From: Sedimentibacter acidaminivorans
GTDB lineage: Bacteria > Bacillota > Clostridia > Tissierellales > Sedimentibacteraceae
Length of the DNA: 64,000 nucleotides
Assembly: GCF_017873955.1 (NCBI RefSeq)
Contig: NZ_JAGGKS010000001.1
Coordinates: 496,001-560,000 of the forward strand
Reading direction: 5' to 3'
Both the position numbers and the translations under genes were made by a program. Below the pieces are notes generated by a model. The model saw nothing but the letters and a program-made list of their open reading frames with translations, did not search any database and was not told where the DNA came from. This document shows, in pieces, positions 31,693-41,290 of this stretch (its first letter is position 1; every line of letters begins with the position of its first letter).

Positions 31693-32802
31693 ATGAATTT
31701 TAAAAATTTAGGAATAGATGAAGATATTATAAATGTTTTGAAAAATAATGGAATAACAAGCCCTACAATTGTACAGGAAAAGTGTTTTGGTATTATTAAT
31801 GAAGGTTCAGATTTAATTACAAAGGCACAAACTGGAACAGGTAAAACACTTGCATTTTTATTGCCAATTTTTGAAAATATATCTCCAACATCAAAAGATA
31901 TTCAAGCACTTATTTTAACTCCAACGAGAGAACTTGCAATACAAATTACAGATGAAGCAATGAAGTTAAAAAAGGCAAAGGACCTAAACATTTTATCTGC
32001 ATATGGTGGCAAAGACATTTCTGCACAAATAAGAAAACTTAAAGGCAATATACATATTATAATTGCTACACCAGGAAGACTCTTAGACCATTTAAGCAGA
32101 AAAACTGTTGATTTAAATAAGCTTAAAATTCTTGTCATTGATGAAGCTGACCAAATGCTTTTAATGGGTTTTAAAAAGGAAGTTGAAAACATAATTAGTC
32201 ATACACCCAAAGCAAGACAGACGCTATGTTTTTCTGCTACCATAGATTCGCAAGTTAAAAAGCTTGCCTATAAGTATATGAATGACCCTATAAATATATC
32301 CATACAAAATGATAATGTAACACTTGATAATATAGTACAACAAGTTGTAGAAACTACAGACAGAAATAAACAAGATGCGTTATTTAATGTAATAGATGAG
32401 GATAGACCTTTTATGGCTATTATATTTTGTAGAACGAAAATTAGAGTTGATAAGCTTGAGGAATCAATGCATAGCAAGGGATATAACTGTAAAAAACTTC
32501 ATAGTGATATACTTCAATCTAAACGGGAAAAAGTAATGAAATCTTTTAGGAGTGGTGATATTCAGTATTTAATAGCTACTGATGTAGCATCTAGAGGTCT
32601 TGATATAAGTGGTGTAGATCATATATACAACTACGATATGCCAGAAAACGCAGAATCATATATACACCGAATCGGCAGAACTGGTAGAGCAGGAGAAAAT
32701 GGTTATACATGCTTATTTACTGCAAAAAAAGATATGGAAATTCTATCAGAAATCGAAAGTCATATAGGATTTAAAATTGAAAGAAGAAACATAAATATAT
32801 AA
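31693..32802 (+). CDS. DEAD-box RNA helicase, core only
   Basis: The ATG at 31693-31695 is chosen because AAAGGT lies 6 bases upstream; the ATG at 31678 has no ribosome binding site. The 369-residue product has the Q motif (GITSPTIVQ), KAQTGTGKTLAF, PTRELAIQ, VIDEADQML, the SAT motif (CFSATIDS), TDVASRGLDI and HRIGRTGRAG. It ends soon after the last motif, with no C-terminal RNA-binding extension, so it is a minimal helicase. Such proteins remodel mRNA or ribosomal RNA. Confidence 0.95.
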   Translation: MNFKNLGIDEDIINVLKNNGITSPTIVQEKCFGIINEGSDLITKAQTGTGKTLAFLLPIFENISPTSKDIQALILTPTRELAIQITDEAMKLKKAKDLNILSAYGGKDISAQIRKLKGNIHIIIATPGRLLDHLSRKTVDLNKLKILVIDEADQMLLMGFKKEVENIISHTPKARQTLCFSATIDSQVKKLAYKYMNDPINISIQNDNVTLDNIVQQVVETTDRNKQDALFNVIDEDRPFMAIIFCRTKIRVDKLEESMHSKGYNCKKLHSDILQSKREKVMKSFRSGDIQYLIATDVASRGLDISGVDHIYNYDMPENAESYIHRIGRTGRAGENGYTCLFTAKKDMEILSEIESHIGFKIERRNINI

Positions 32803-32816
32803 AATTTAATATAATA

Positions 32817-32856
32817 AAAACAAAATCATCCTGTAATAAGTATGATTTTGTTTTTT
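32817..32856. terminator. Bidirectional terminator between helicase and NhaC
   Basis: ACAAAATCAT and ATGATTTTGT flank an 11-base loop, followed by TTTTTATTT on the plus strand and a T-rich tail on the minus strand. Confidence 0.8.
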
Positions 32857-32861
32857 ATTTG

Positions 32862-34295
32862 TTATCTAGATTTTTTTGTACCAATATATTCAGGTGAAGA
32901 CGGATCATTTTCCAATTTCAAAATTGTAATTCCTAAGAATCCAAATGTTACAGTTATAATAGGGCTCAAAATATTAAAGAATGCATATGGTAAATAAGCT
33001 AATGTAGGGACTCCTAAAAAGGTTGACATAGTAGCTCCACATGTATTCCATGGAACTAGTGCTGATGTTACAGTACCCGAATCCTCAAGAACACGAGATA
33101 AGTTTCTTGGAGCTAATCCCCTATCATGATAAGTATTCTTATACATTTTACCTGGTAGTGCTATGGCCAAATATTGATCTCCACAAAGTACATTTACAAA
33201 CATCCCTGTTACAGCTGTTATCAAAATCAACGAACCTGTGCTTTTTGCAAATTTTAACAGTTTATTTGCAATAACTTCCATCATACCTGTCTTTTCAAGA
33301 ACTCCACCAAAAGTCAATGCACACATAATTAAAGATATAGTCCACATCATACTCTGCAAGCCTCCTCTAGTTAATAGGTCATCGACCATTTCATGTCCAG
33401 TTTCAGTCACAACTCCATATTGAAGGGCATCCAATATAGCCCCAAAATCTCCTCCCTGGTAAACCGTACAAAGTGCTCCAAGAATTACCCCAACAATTAA
33501 TCCTGGTATAGCTGGAATTTTCATAGCAACCAAAACAATGACTATTAAAGGAACTAACATAAGTAATGGGTTTATTGTATACACGCTTGATATAGCATCT
33601 AAAATTCCGTTTATTGCTGTAGTATCTAGTTCACTTCCAGCATATCTAAATCCAAGTATAAAAAATATAACTAAAGTTATCCCATAAGAAACTGAAGTTG
33701 TATAAAACATGTGCTTAATATGGTCAAACAATTCAGCTCCTGCCATAGCTGGCGCTAAATTTGTAGTATCTGACATTGGCGACATTTTATCTCCAAAATA
33801 TGCCCCTGATATAATGGCACCTGCAGCTAATGGAACTGAAATTCCAAGTCCCGAAGCAACACCCACAAGTGCAACACCCACTGTTCCTGCTGTGGTCCAA
33901 GAACTACCAGTTGCTAATGAAACTATACTGCATAAAACAACTGAAGCAACTAAGAAAAAAGTTGGTGATAATATTTGTAATCCATAATAAATCATTGTTG
34001 GAACAATACCGCCTGCTATCCAAACACCTATTAACGATCCCACAATAGCAAGAATTAATATAGCTTGCATTGTACCACCGATAGAATCTAAAATTCCTTG
34101 TTCAATTTCTTTCCATGTATATCCTAACCCGAAAATTGCTATAACTGCTGCAACAATCGCCCCCATTATTAAAGGCATATGAACATCTGCTCCGTAGACT
34201 ATAATTGACACAGATAACAATGCTATTGTTATAATTACAGGAATTATTGATACAAGCAACGTTGGCTGCTTTTTCTCTCTTGTTTCTTTACTCAT
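32862..34295 (-). CDS. nhaC: Na+/H+ antiporter NhaC family (copy 1)
   Basis: The 477-residue membrane protein has about a dozen hydrophobic segments and NhaC-type motifs: GAIVAAVIAIFGLGYTWKEIEQGI, GSLIGVWIAGGIVPTMIYYG, SSWTTAGTVGVALVG and ISGAYFGDKMSPMSDTTNLAPA. These transporters exchange Na+ for H+; some members exchange organic acids or amino acids for ions, so the substrate is not certain. It is closely related to the next gene. Ribosome binding site GGAGGAAATAA. Confidence 0.9.
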   Translation of the reverse strand: MSKETREKKQPTLLVSIIPVIITIALLSVSIIVYGADVHMPLIMGAIVAAVIAIFGLGYTWKEIEQGILDSIGGTMQAILILAIVGSLIGVWIAGGIVPTMIYYGLQILSPTFFLVASVVLCSIVSLATGSSWTTAGTVGVALVGVASGLGISVPLAAGAIISGAYFGDKMSPMSDTTNLAPAMAGAELFDHIKHMFYTTSVSYGITLVIFFILGFRYAGSELDTTAINGILDAISSVYTINPLLMLVPLIVIVLVAMKIPAIPGLIVGVILGALCTVYQGGDFGAILDALQYGVVTETGHEMVDDLLTRGGLQSMMWTISLIMCALTFGGVLEKTGMMEVIANKLLKFAKSTGSLILITAVTGMFVNVLCGDQYLAIALPGKMYKNTYHDRGLAPRNLSRVLEDSGTVTSALVPWNTCGATMSTFLGVPTLAYLPYAFFNILSPIITVTFGFLGITILKLENDPSSPEYIGTKKSR

Positions 34296-34473
34296 TTATT
34301 TCCTCCAAAATTTTAATTATCTGTCACATACTAGCTTCATAATTTAACAATTAATCTTATTATTACAATGAAAAAATTAATTATACGTATTAAGCATTCA
34401 AAAAAACAATGAAAATTTATTATTATCATTGTGAATCGTTTTCATTTTACAAGTTATAAGTGACATAAAAAAA

Positions 34474-34515
34474 CAAAACCCTGTTGTTAATCACAGGGTT
34501 TTGCATGTAATTTAT
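34474..34515 (-). terminator. Terminator of second NhaC gene
   Basis: CAAAACCCTGT and ACAGGGTTTTG form a perfect 11-bp stem at 34474-34503, followed leftward by TTTTTTT. The 178 bp between it and the first NhaC start hold no gene, so each NhaC copy is probably its own transcript. Confidence 0.85.
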
Positions 34516-34525
34516 ATTTGCTAAA

Positions 34526-35962
34526 TTAAGCTTTTGCTTTTTTAGGTCCAATATATTCTGGAGCAGCTGGATCATTTTCCAATTTCATAATTGTAATTCC
34601 TAAGAATCCAAATACAACAGTTGTTATTGGGCTCAAAATATTGAAGAAACAATATGGCAAATATGCTAATGTAGGAACTCCTAAGAATGTAGACATTGTA
34701 GCTCCGCAAGTGTTCCATGGAATAAGTGCTGAAGTAACAGTTCCTGAATCTTCAAGTACACGTGATAAGTTTCTTGGAGCTAAACCTCTCTTATGGAATT
34801 CATCTTTGTACATTTTACCTGGAAGAGCTATTGCTAAATATTGATCTCCACAAAGGATATTAATAAATAAGCAAGTAACAACTGTCACAAGTACTAAAGA
34901 ACCTGTGCTTTTTGCATAACTTAATAATTTGTTTGCTATAACAGCCATCATACCTGTTTTTTCTAAAACACCACCAAATGTTAAAGCACACATAATCAAC
35001 GATATAGTCCACATCATACTTTGTAATCCACCATTAGTTAACAATTCATCAACCATTTCATGTCCAGATTCAGCAACAACTCCATATTGTAGTGCATCAA
35101 GAATAAGTCCAAAGTCTCCACCTTGATAAACAGTACAAATTGCACCAAGGATTACACCTGTAACTAAACCTGGTAATGCTGGAACTTTCATAGCAACCAT
35201 TACGATAACTATTACAGGAACTAGCATAAGTAATGGATTTATAATATAAATACTTGAAATAGCCTCTAAAATACCATTAATCGCTACTGCATCAAGTTCT
35301 TGTCCAGCATATCTAAATCCTATTACTAAGAAAATAACAAGAGTAATACCATAAGAAACCGATGTTGTATAAAACATATGCTTAATGTGGTCAAATAGTT
35401 CTGAACCTGCCATAGCTGGAGCTAAGTTAGTAGTATCAGACATTGGAGACATTTTATCACCAAAATAAGCTCCAGATATAATCGCACCTGCTGCTAGTGG
35501 TGTAGAAATTCCAAGTCCCTGAGCAACACCAATAAGAGCAACACCAACCGTACCTGCTGTAGTCCAAGAACTACCTGTCGCCAATGCAACTATACTGCAT
35601 ATTATAACTGATGCAACCAAGAAAAATGTTGGTGATAATATTTGTAACCCATAATAAATCATTGTTGGAACTATACCACCTGCAATCCAAACACCTATTA
35701 AAGAACCAACTATTGCAAGTATTAATATAGCCTGCATTGTACTTCCGATAGATTCTACAATACCTTGTTCAATTTCTTTCCATGTAAATCCCAAACTGAA
35801 AATCGCTATTGCTGAAGCAATTATAGCTCCCATTAAAAGGGGCATATGCACATCCGCTCCAAATTTCACAAGTGACACTGATAATAATGCAATAGTTAAA
35901 ATTACAGGTATTATAGAAACTAATAATGTCGGTTGTTTCTTTTGCTTTGTCTCTTTATTCAT
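34526..35962 (-). CDS. nhaC: Na+/H+ antiporter NhaC family (copy 2)
   Basis: The ATG at 35960-35962 is used because GGAGGG is just upstream. The 478-residue product is co-linear with copy 1, with long identical stretches (such as SSWTTAGTVGVAL and SGAYFGDKMSPMSDTTNLAPA) and the same transmembrane plan. Differences cluster in loops and at both ends. The pair arose by tandem duplication. Separate terminators suggest separate control, perhaps for different ions, pH ranges or substrates. Confidence 0.9.
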   Translation of the reverse strand: MNKETKQKKQPTLLVSIIPVILTIALLSVSLVKFGADVHMPLLMGAIIASAIAIFSLGFTWKEIEQGIVESIGSTMQAILILAIVGSLIGVWIAGGIVPTMIYYGLQILSPTFFLVASVIICSIVALATGSSWTTAGTVGVALIGVAQGLGISTPLAAGAIISGAYFGDKMSPMSDTTNLAPAMAGSELFDHIKHMFYTTSVSYGITLVIFLVIGFRYAGQELDAVAINGILEAISSIYIINPLLMLVPVIVIVMVAMKVPALPGLVTGVILGAICTVYQGGDFGLILDALQYGVVAESGHEMVDELLTNGGLQSMMWTISLIMCALTFGGVLEKTGMMAVIANKLLSYAKSTGSLVLVTVVTCLFINILCGDQYLAIALPGKMYKDEFHKRGLAPRNLSRVLEDSGTVTSALIPWNTCGATMSTFLGVPTLAYLPYCFFNILSPITTVVFGFLGITIMKLENDPAAPEYIGPKKAKA

Positions 35963-36323
35963 TTTTTCCCTCCACAATATAATATTTATGTGATTGTTAT
36001 TTTTTAAATATACAATAGGTTTATTATAAAATGATAAAAGAATAATTATAGCCCCAATTTGCTATTTTAAGTATAAGCCCACTAAAAATTTAAAAACGTT
36101 ATCAATTTAGAATAAAACAACAATTCATAGATATTTAAAAAATTAAAATCACGCCATATAGCTAAAACACAACCTCAAAATCAAATTTTCATAAAGGAAT
36201 ACGTTTTAACCATAGCAATATAGTAGCACAAAAATATAAATTTGTAAATAGCTATTACAAAATATTTTATAATTTTCTAATAAATAATCATAATATGAAT
36301 TTTTTTACATTGCTAGATATATT
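35963..36323. other. Gene-free A/T-rich stretch upstream of NhaC copy 2
   Basis: No open frame with a ribosome binding site is seen on either strand. Minus-strand TATAAT matches at 36023-36028 and 36045-36050 may be promoter elements, but -35 partners are weak. No riboswitch was recognised. Confidence 0.5.
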
Positions 36324-36367
36324 AAAAAAATTAAGGTGGAGTTAGTTAACTCCACCTTAATTTTTTT
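36324..36367 (-). terminator. Strong terminator after the long glutamine synthetase gene
   Basis: TTAAGGTGGAGTTA (331-344) and its complement at 36347-36360 form a long stem, flanked by A and T runs so that it works leftward and possibly both ways. Confidence 0.88.
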
Positions 36368-36375
36368 ATATATTA

Positions 36376-38274
36376 TTAGAAAATATTTTTCTTATATTCT
36401 ATATATAATGCTCTAATTTCTGTCATTTTCTCATTCATTGATTTTTGCAAGTCTGAAGCTGTTTCATAATCTCCTTCATCTAGCGCATTTTTTATCTTCG
36501 TAAATATACATTTTTTAGTCATGCTATCTTTCATAAGCTTTGTCTTAAGATATACAATTTTCTCCCATGTAACAACATCTAAATCTGTTGCATGGTCTTG
36601 TTCGCTATGAAGTTTAACAAATGTTTTTAAAAGAGCTATATTGTTATGAATAATCCTTCCACTAAGTTCATTTTTCCATTTTTCAATAGTACATATTCTA
36701 AATGAATTAATAATTTCATCAGTAAAGACATCACCCACTTTAAGAACTTCCTGCTTAGATATGTTAGAATCAAATCCTTTCACATTTTCCCAAACCGTTG
36801 CAGGTGCTTTACCGTAAATCTTATCTCTTTCTTCCTCTGTGTAACATTCAAAAACATCTTCTTCACTTCTGTATTCCCTGTCTTTTTCTAAATATACTGC
36901 AACTTCTCCATATTTCTTTGATATTTCCTTTTCTAAATCTTGAGTAGACATTTTAGCATCGACTACGTTTATAATTCCATCTAGCATTGCTTGATATGAT
37001 GATGCTATTACAAGATATGTGTTTGAAAATGGATTTGGCGATCTCAATTCAAATCTAGTAGCTTGAGGACTAGCTACATCTCTTATAACTCCAACTAATA
37101 CTGACCTGTTTCTAGACGGCGCTTCTTTTGTTCCCCCCAAAGAAGTTACTATGCAAACAGGCGCTTCAAATTTAGGCTTAAGTCTGTTAAAAGCATCATT
37201 AGTTGATGTTACAATTGGATTTATAACTTCATAATTTTTAAGTAAACCCATCAATGAACCATATCCAATTTCACTTAAGTAATCTGTTTTCATATCATTA
37301 GGAACAAATAAATTTATTCTTTTTCCATTTTTTAATTTAACAGCAACACCGAGATGTGTATGTTCTCCATTTCCAGCAACTCCTTCAATAGGTTTTGCTT
37401 TGAATAAAACTTCCAAGCCATGATGTCTAAATTGATCTTCAATTAATTCTCTAACAATAATTTCATTATCAGCAGTTTGCAAAGCATTAGAAAATCTCCA
37501 ATCTATTTCAAGCTGCTCCATAACATGAGTTATTCTACCTTTTGCATCAACTGTATTTGTAATTCCACCAACCTCTTTATGTGCCATTTCAGGTTTTAGA
37601 TCATAACGCTCAAGTTGATCCATTATTTTCTCAAGAACAGTCCTAACCGTTCCCATAGTTCTTTTCCAATATTGCTCTTTTAGTGTTTGTGAAGTATATA
37701 ACTCTTCGAAATCTGCACTTTGTTCTGGAGTTTTAACCCACATCTCTAATTCAGTTGCAGATGTTAATAAAACTTCATCTATATCTTCATATTTAAAACC
37801 GTATTTGTTTGTTAACTCAGGATTTTTTCGCAAAATTTCCTTCAAAACACCAGAAAAATTTTCAACAGATTTCTTCAATATTGATCTAGAACAAACTCTC
37901 TTGCCACTGTGAACAATAAATGAAGGTATTTTTAATGTACCAACTGGAAGACCATTTTCATCATTATAATACTCGTAATTGTAGTCAACAAACCATATAC
38001 AATCCACATCAGGTAAAATATCTACTCTGGCATCATTCAATACTGCGATACCTTGAAGTTCAACACTTGAGCCATCTGTTTGTATCCCATGTGTTAACAT
38101 TTCTTCCATGTCTTTTAAAAATAACTTTATTGGAATTTTTTCATCTGTACCATTTCCACCAATATCTATACCCATAAATGATACAAATTGTATTTCGGGG
38201 TGTTCCTCTAAAATTTTAGTAAGTTCAGAAACACTGTGATGCTCGGGTTTAATCGTATAAATCATTTTACTCAT
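36376..38274 (-). CDS. Glutamine synthetase, long divergent type (632 aa)
   Basis: Catalytic-domain motifs are recognisable: GIQTDGSSVELQGIAVLND, ATELEMWVKTP, VAGNGEHTHLGVAV (ammonia and ATP region), SLGGTKEAPSRNRSVLVGV and RFELRSPNPFSNTYL. It is much longer than type I enzymes (about 440) because of insertions and a helical C-terminal extension of about 150 residues. It belongs to a long clostridial branch, distinct from the type I enzyme at 46250. It may make glutamine from glutamate and ammonia, or act on another amine or as a regulator. It is monocistronic with its own terminator. Confidence 0.85.
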   Translation of the reverse strand: MSKMIYTIKPEHHSVSELTKILEEHPEIQFVSFMGIDIGGNGTDEKIPIKLFLKDMEEMLTHGIQTDGSSVELQGIAVLNDARVDILPDVDCIWFVDYNYEYYNDENGLPVGTLKIPSFIVHSGKRVCSRSILKKSVENFSGVLKEILRKNPELTNKYGFKYEDIDEVLLTSATELEMWVKTPEQSADFEELYTSQTLKEQYWKRTMGTVRTVLEKIMDQLERYDLKPEMAHKEVGGITNTVDAKGRITHVMEQLEIDWRFSNALQTADNEIIVRELIEDQFRHHGLEVLFKAKPIEGVAGNGEHTHLGVAVKLKNGKRINLFVPNDMKTDYLSEIGYGSLMGLLKNYEVINPIVTSTNDAFNRLKPKFEAPVCIVTSLGGTKEAPSRNRSVLVGVIRDVASPQATRFELRSPNPFSNTYLVIASSYQAMLDGIINVVDAKMSTQDLEKEISKKYGEVAVYLEKDREYRSEEDVFECYTEEERDKIYGKAPATVWENVKGFDSNISKQEVLKVGDVFTDEIINSFRICTIEKWKNELSGRIIHNNIALLKTFVKLHSEQDHATDLDVVTWEKIVYLKTKLMKDSMTKKCIFTKIKNALDEGDYETASDLQKSMNEKMTEIRALYIEYKKNIF

Positions 38275-38370
38275 ATAATACCTCCGTCTATTAATATTAT
38301 AGTTTGTATTTTAGCATAACGAATTTATGAATGCAAGAAATAATATATGATTTTTTATATTTTTATAACA

Positions 38371-38427
38371 AAAAAAGAATAAATACGAATAATTTGTAAA
38401 GCAATTAGCCTTTAATTCGTATTTATT
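38371..38427 (-). terminator. Terminator after the HAD hydrolase gene
   Basis: AATAAATACGAAT (38378-38390) pairs with ATTCGTATTTATT (38415-38427), followed leftward by TTTTTT. It lies right after the HAD stop codon. Confidence 0.75.
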
Positions 38428-38428
38428 A

Positions 38429-39061
38429 CTATTCTTGTTTGCATATATCTAACAATTCATCTGATTCATAAACTAAATATTTTGGTTTGTTTTTTTTAAG
38501 ACTCTCAACTGTATTATAGCCCCACCCTACAGATGCAACATCTATTCCCGCCCTGTTTGCTGCATGAATATCTCTTATTTCGTCACCAACATAAAGAACT
38601 TCACTTTTTTTGAGTTTTTCCTTTTTCATAATTTTTCTTATTTTTGATTCTTTTCCAAACATTGTAGAACTTGAAATAAAATCGAAATAATCAGCATTAT
38701 GTTCTTCTAAAAACATCTCTACATTTGTTTTAGAATTAGTTGTAATTATAGCAACTTTTACGCCTAAGCTTTTTATCTGTTTTACAATATCCAAAATATC
38801 AGACTTACACAACTTAACATTCCTTATATCTTGAGTTAAAAGTTTTTTTCCTCTTTTAAGCATGAATGGTAAATATCTCTTTTTTAATTCTACATACTCT
38901 ATAATTTCTTTGGCACTCATTTTTTTCAGGTGACCTAATTCATCTAACGTAATATTCCTCAAATTATATTTTTCAGCTAATTTTTGATATATAACAAAAT
39001 TAACCTCTTCTGTGTCCGCAAGCGTTCCATCAAAATCAAAAAAAACGTATTTATATTTCAC
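38429..39061 (-). CDS. HAD-superfamily hydrolase (phosphoglycolate phosphatase-like)
   Basis: The GTG at 39059-39061 is preferred, with AAGG nine bases upstream and the product starting MKYKYVFFDFDGTLADT as usual in this family. Motif I is DFDGTLADT, motif II ITTNSKT, with the Lys in FGKESKIRK and motif III YVGDEIRDIHAANRAG. A helical cap follows motif I. It is a cytoplasmic phosphatase of unknown substrate; phosphoglycolate or pyrophosphate are typical. It is transcribed alone. Confidence 0.88.
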   Translation of the reverse strand: MKYKYVFFDFDGTLADTEEVNFVIYQKLAEKYNLRNITLDELGHLKKMSAKEIIEYVELKKRYLPFMLKRGKKLLTQDIRNVKLCKSDILDIVKQIKSLGVKVAIITTNSKTNVEMFLEEHNADYFDFISSSTMFGKESKIRKIMKKEKLKKSEVLYVGDEIRDIHAANRAGIDVASVGWGYNTVESLKKNKPKYLVYESDELLDICKQE

Positions 39062-39138
39062 AATTATCATCCTTATCTTTAAAAGAGTTTACTCTTTTAT
39101 ACTATATTATATTTTCTTTAAACAGTCAATTTAAAAAT

Positions 39139-39172
39139 TAAATAAAAACCCCTTTAACGGAGTTTTTATTTT
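39139..39172 (-). terminator. Terminator after the 198-aa protein gene
   Basis: AATAAAAACCCC and GGAGTTTTTATT pair (one mismatch) around a short loop, with a T-rich tail leftward. Confidence 0.7.
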
Positions 39173-39221
39173 AAAGTTCATCACAAAGTTATAAACTAAA
39201 TAAATAGTTCAAGTTAACTGT

Positions 39222-39818
39222 CTATAGAGATTTAATTATTTTGCTACAACTCTTACGTATGAAATTCATATATTCTACTTCTTCAATCAATTCTGTATAA
39301 ATTTTTTCAGGTGTTAACTCTTCAAAATACTCTTTTAATATTTCTTTTGCCCTATTAACACTTATATGTTTTACTTCTTTTAAACCTATACTAAACTTAT
39401 AATCATCAATATTAAAAATTATACTACTGTAATAATTTCCAACAGCTTTAATATCATAATGTTTCAAAGTGTTTTTAACTGCAATACCCAACTCTTCATC
39501 AGGAATATCTCGACAATTATGTACCGTCAACCTACTTGCATTAAACTTGTAGTATTCATCAAACCATATATGAGAATAGTATCCTAGAACAAATGATTTT
39601 TGTTGTAAATTCAACTTCTTCAAGTCGAATTTTTCATAAAATTCTCTTACATCAATATTTCCATCTTCGTCCAAACAATGAAATTCCTCAAAAGTATCAT
39701 CATCGCTAAAAGTATCTGGTGATACAATACCAAGTATAAAACTAAGTATGTCTATTTCATCTTCAGAATTTTCAATAAAAATTTTACCAAAGTGCATATG
39801 AGTACTAATTGGCGGCAT
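39222..39818 (-). CDS. Possible zinc-dependent phospholipase C/hydrolase-like protein
   Basis: The 198-residue protein has THMHFGK near the start, GIVSPDTF near residue 31 and YYSHIWFDEYYKF near 80. The scattered His and Asp residues resemble metal ligands of the zinc-dependent phospholipase C/S1-P1-like fold seen in small clostridial hydrolases. No signal peptide is present, so it is probably cytoplasmic. Ribosome binding site AAAGGAG. The substrate is unknown. Confidence 0.5.
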   Translation of the reverse strand: MPPISTHMHFGKIFIENSEDEIDILSFILGIVSPDTFSDDDTFEEFHCLDEDGNIDVREFYEKFDLKKLNLQQKSFVLGYYSHIWFDEYYKFNASRLTVHNCRDIPDEELGIAVKNTLKHYDIKAVGNYYSSIIFNIDDYKFSIGLKEVKHISVNRAKEILKEYFEELTPEKIYTELIEEVEYMNFIRKSCSKIIKSL

Positions 39819-39894
39819 TTGTTTATTAATCTCCTTTATTTATGAATAGTTCTCGTATATTATAACAAACTTTTATTACTTTGTACAGTACTAT

Positions 39895-41091
39895 TTACCC
39901 AACTATTTGTGGAGGTTCTGTTACTTCTCCTGTTCTTGAATCAACAAAAGCTAACCAAAATCCATAATCACCATTGATTTCTTTGTTTTTATATGACCAA
40001 TTTTTAAACCCTGTAATTCCTTTATATGGCTGTTCCTCTCTTTTAAATTCACCAGGCACACCATAAACAAATTTTTTAATATTTTTATTATTATCTTTAT
40101 ATATTCCAAATAAATAATATCCATACTTTCTCATTAAGCTATGGCAAGTAGTTACCCTATTTGACATAGGATATGGATAATACGAACTTATTATTTGGTC
40201 GTAGTATGGTAAAAAACCGTTTTTAACGCCCCTGTCATCATATGGAATTTTCCACCACGACATACTTTTTATATCCACAGATAAAGGAGTTATTCGTCTA
40301 TATTCTTTTAATATAGTATATAAATTTTCTTCAAACTTGTTTTTATACGCTGTTTTTTTCGAGGCACCTTCTACTGTTTCCTCTTCGTTATTGGTAATTT
40401 TCATTTCTGAATCCTTTTCTTGTAAGGACTTGGGCTCTTCTTGAATAATTTCATCTTTTTTAGAAACATTAACTTCATCAGAAACAACTTGTTTCTTTTC
40501 CCATTCCATTTTTTCTTCAACACGATTTTCCGCTTCATCCGATGTTTCATTTTCTGCTTCATTTTCTACTTCATTTTCTACTTCATTTTCTGCCCTATCT
40601 ATTTCTTCCGTTTCTCCTGGTTCTTTTATTTCTTCATATTCTTCATTAACAGATACTTCATCCGCTCTAGATGTATTTTTATTTTCTTCATAACTTTCTT
40701 CAATACGCTTTACTTGTACATCTTCCTCAAGTTTCCTAACATCATTAAGATTTGCAGCATTGAATAAATTTGCATATAATACAATTTTGTTATCTTTAAC
40801 AACGCCACAAATGTTGTAATCTTCAAAATTAGTACTGTTGTTTGCAAGAGAAATAGTCCTTTTGATCATCCCTTTTCTATTATTGACAGTTCCAACTTTA
40901 ATTTTGTTATTTTTATCCTTGTACAAATAAACTTCACTCGATGACTTACCATCCCCTAAATTTTCTACAGATACGATTAAAGTTCCCCTTATACCTCTTA
41001 TATCAAGTCGCACGTATCCCTTAGATTTATCTGATTTGTTCACAGGTTCAAGAAATTTCATAACTCTATAATTATTATTCTTATTGTTCAT
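39895..41091 (-). CDS. Two-domain clostridial protein with acidic repeat linker, function unknown
   Basis: The 398-residue protein has an N-terminal beta-rich domain of about 120 residues (YVRLDIRGIRGTLIVSVENL), an acidic linker of about 110 residues with ENEV/ENEA tetrapeptide repeats, and a conserved-looking C-terminal domain rich in aromatics (SWWKIPYDDRG, YYDQIISSYYPYPMSN, YGYYLFGIYKD, YGFWLAFVDSRTGEV). Similar proteins occur in spore-forming Clostridia without assigned function. No signal peptide or membrane segment. Its neighbour is the LysM-GH18 gene, which hints at a sporulation link, but that is inference. Confidence 0.7.
   Translation of the reverse strand: MNNKNNNYRVMKFLEPVNKSDKSKGYVRLDIRGIRGTLIVSVENLGDGKSSSEVYLYKDKNNKIKVGTVNNRKGMIKRTISLANNSTNFEDYNICGVVKDNKIVLYANLFNAANLNDVRKLEEDVQVKRIEESYEENKNTSRADEVSVNEEYEEIKEPGETEEIDRAENEVENEVENEAENETSDEAENRVEEKMEWEKKQVVSDEVNVSKKDEIIQEEPKSLQEKDSEMKITNNEEETVEGASKKTAYKNKFEENLYTILKEYRRITPLSVDIKSMSWWKIPYDDRGVKNGFLPYYDQIISSYYPYPMSNRVTTCHSLMRKYGYYLFGIYKDNNKNIKKFVYGVPGEFKREEQPYKGITGFKNWSYKNKEINGDYGFWLAFVDSRTGEVTEPPQIVG
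40546..40593 (-). repeat. Four tandem 12-bp repeats in the acidic linker
   Basis: Units TTCATTTTCTGC or TTCATTTTCTAC follow each other four times and encode the ENEV/ENEA repeats. They are in frame, so copy-number change would alter linker length only. Confidence 0.85.
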
Positions 41092-41235
41092 GTAAACCTC
41101 CTCAAAAATTAATACTATAATAATATATTAATTCTCAAAACATATTTTATTTTATATATATGCTTAACTTGGTCTAAAAATGACTGGTAAATAAAATATA
41201 ACCATTTTTTAACAATTATAAGGATTTATTAAAAC

Positions 41236-41265
41236 AAGACAGTCACAATCGCAGAGACTGTCTCA
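41236..41265 (-). terminator. Terminator after the LysM-GH18 gene
   Basis: AAGACAGTC and GACTGTCT pair around an 11-base loop, followed leftward by TGTTTTAAT. Confidence 0.65.
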
Positions 41266-41290
41266 CTCAAATTATTTAATTATAATTTAT

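Noticed and set aside
34381-34450. Fur-box-like AT-rich inverted sequence upstream of NhaC copy 1
   Set aside because: Only partial matches to the GATAATGATAATCATTATC consensus in very A/T-rich DNA, and the genes are not iron-related.
35963-36323. Riboswitch in the gene-free stretch upstream of NhaC copy 2
   Set aside because: No conserved motif or stable stem with terminator was found, only A/T-rich sequence with possible -10 elements.
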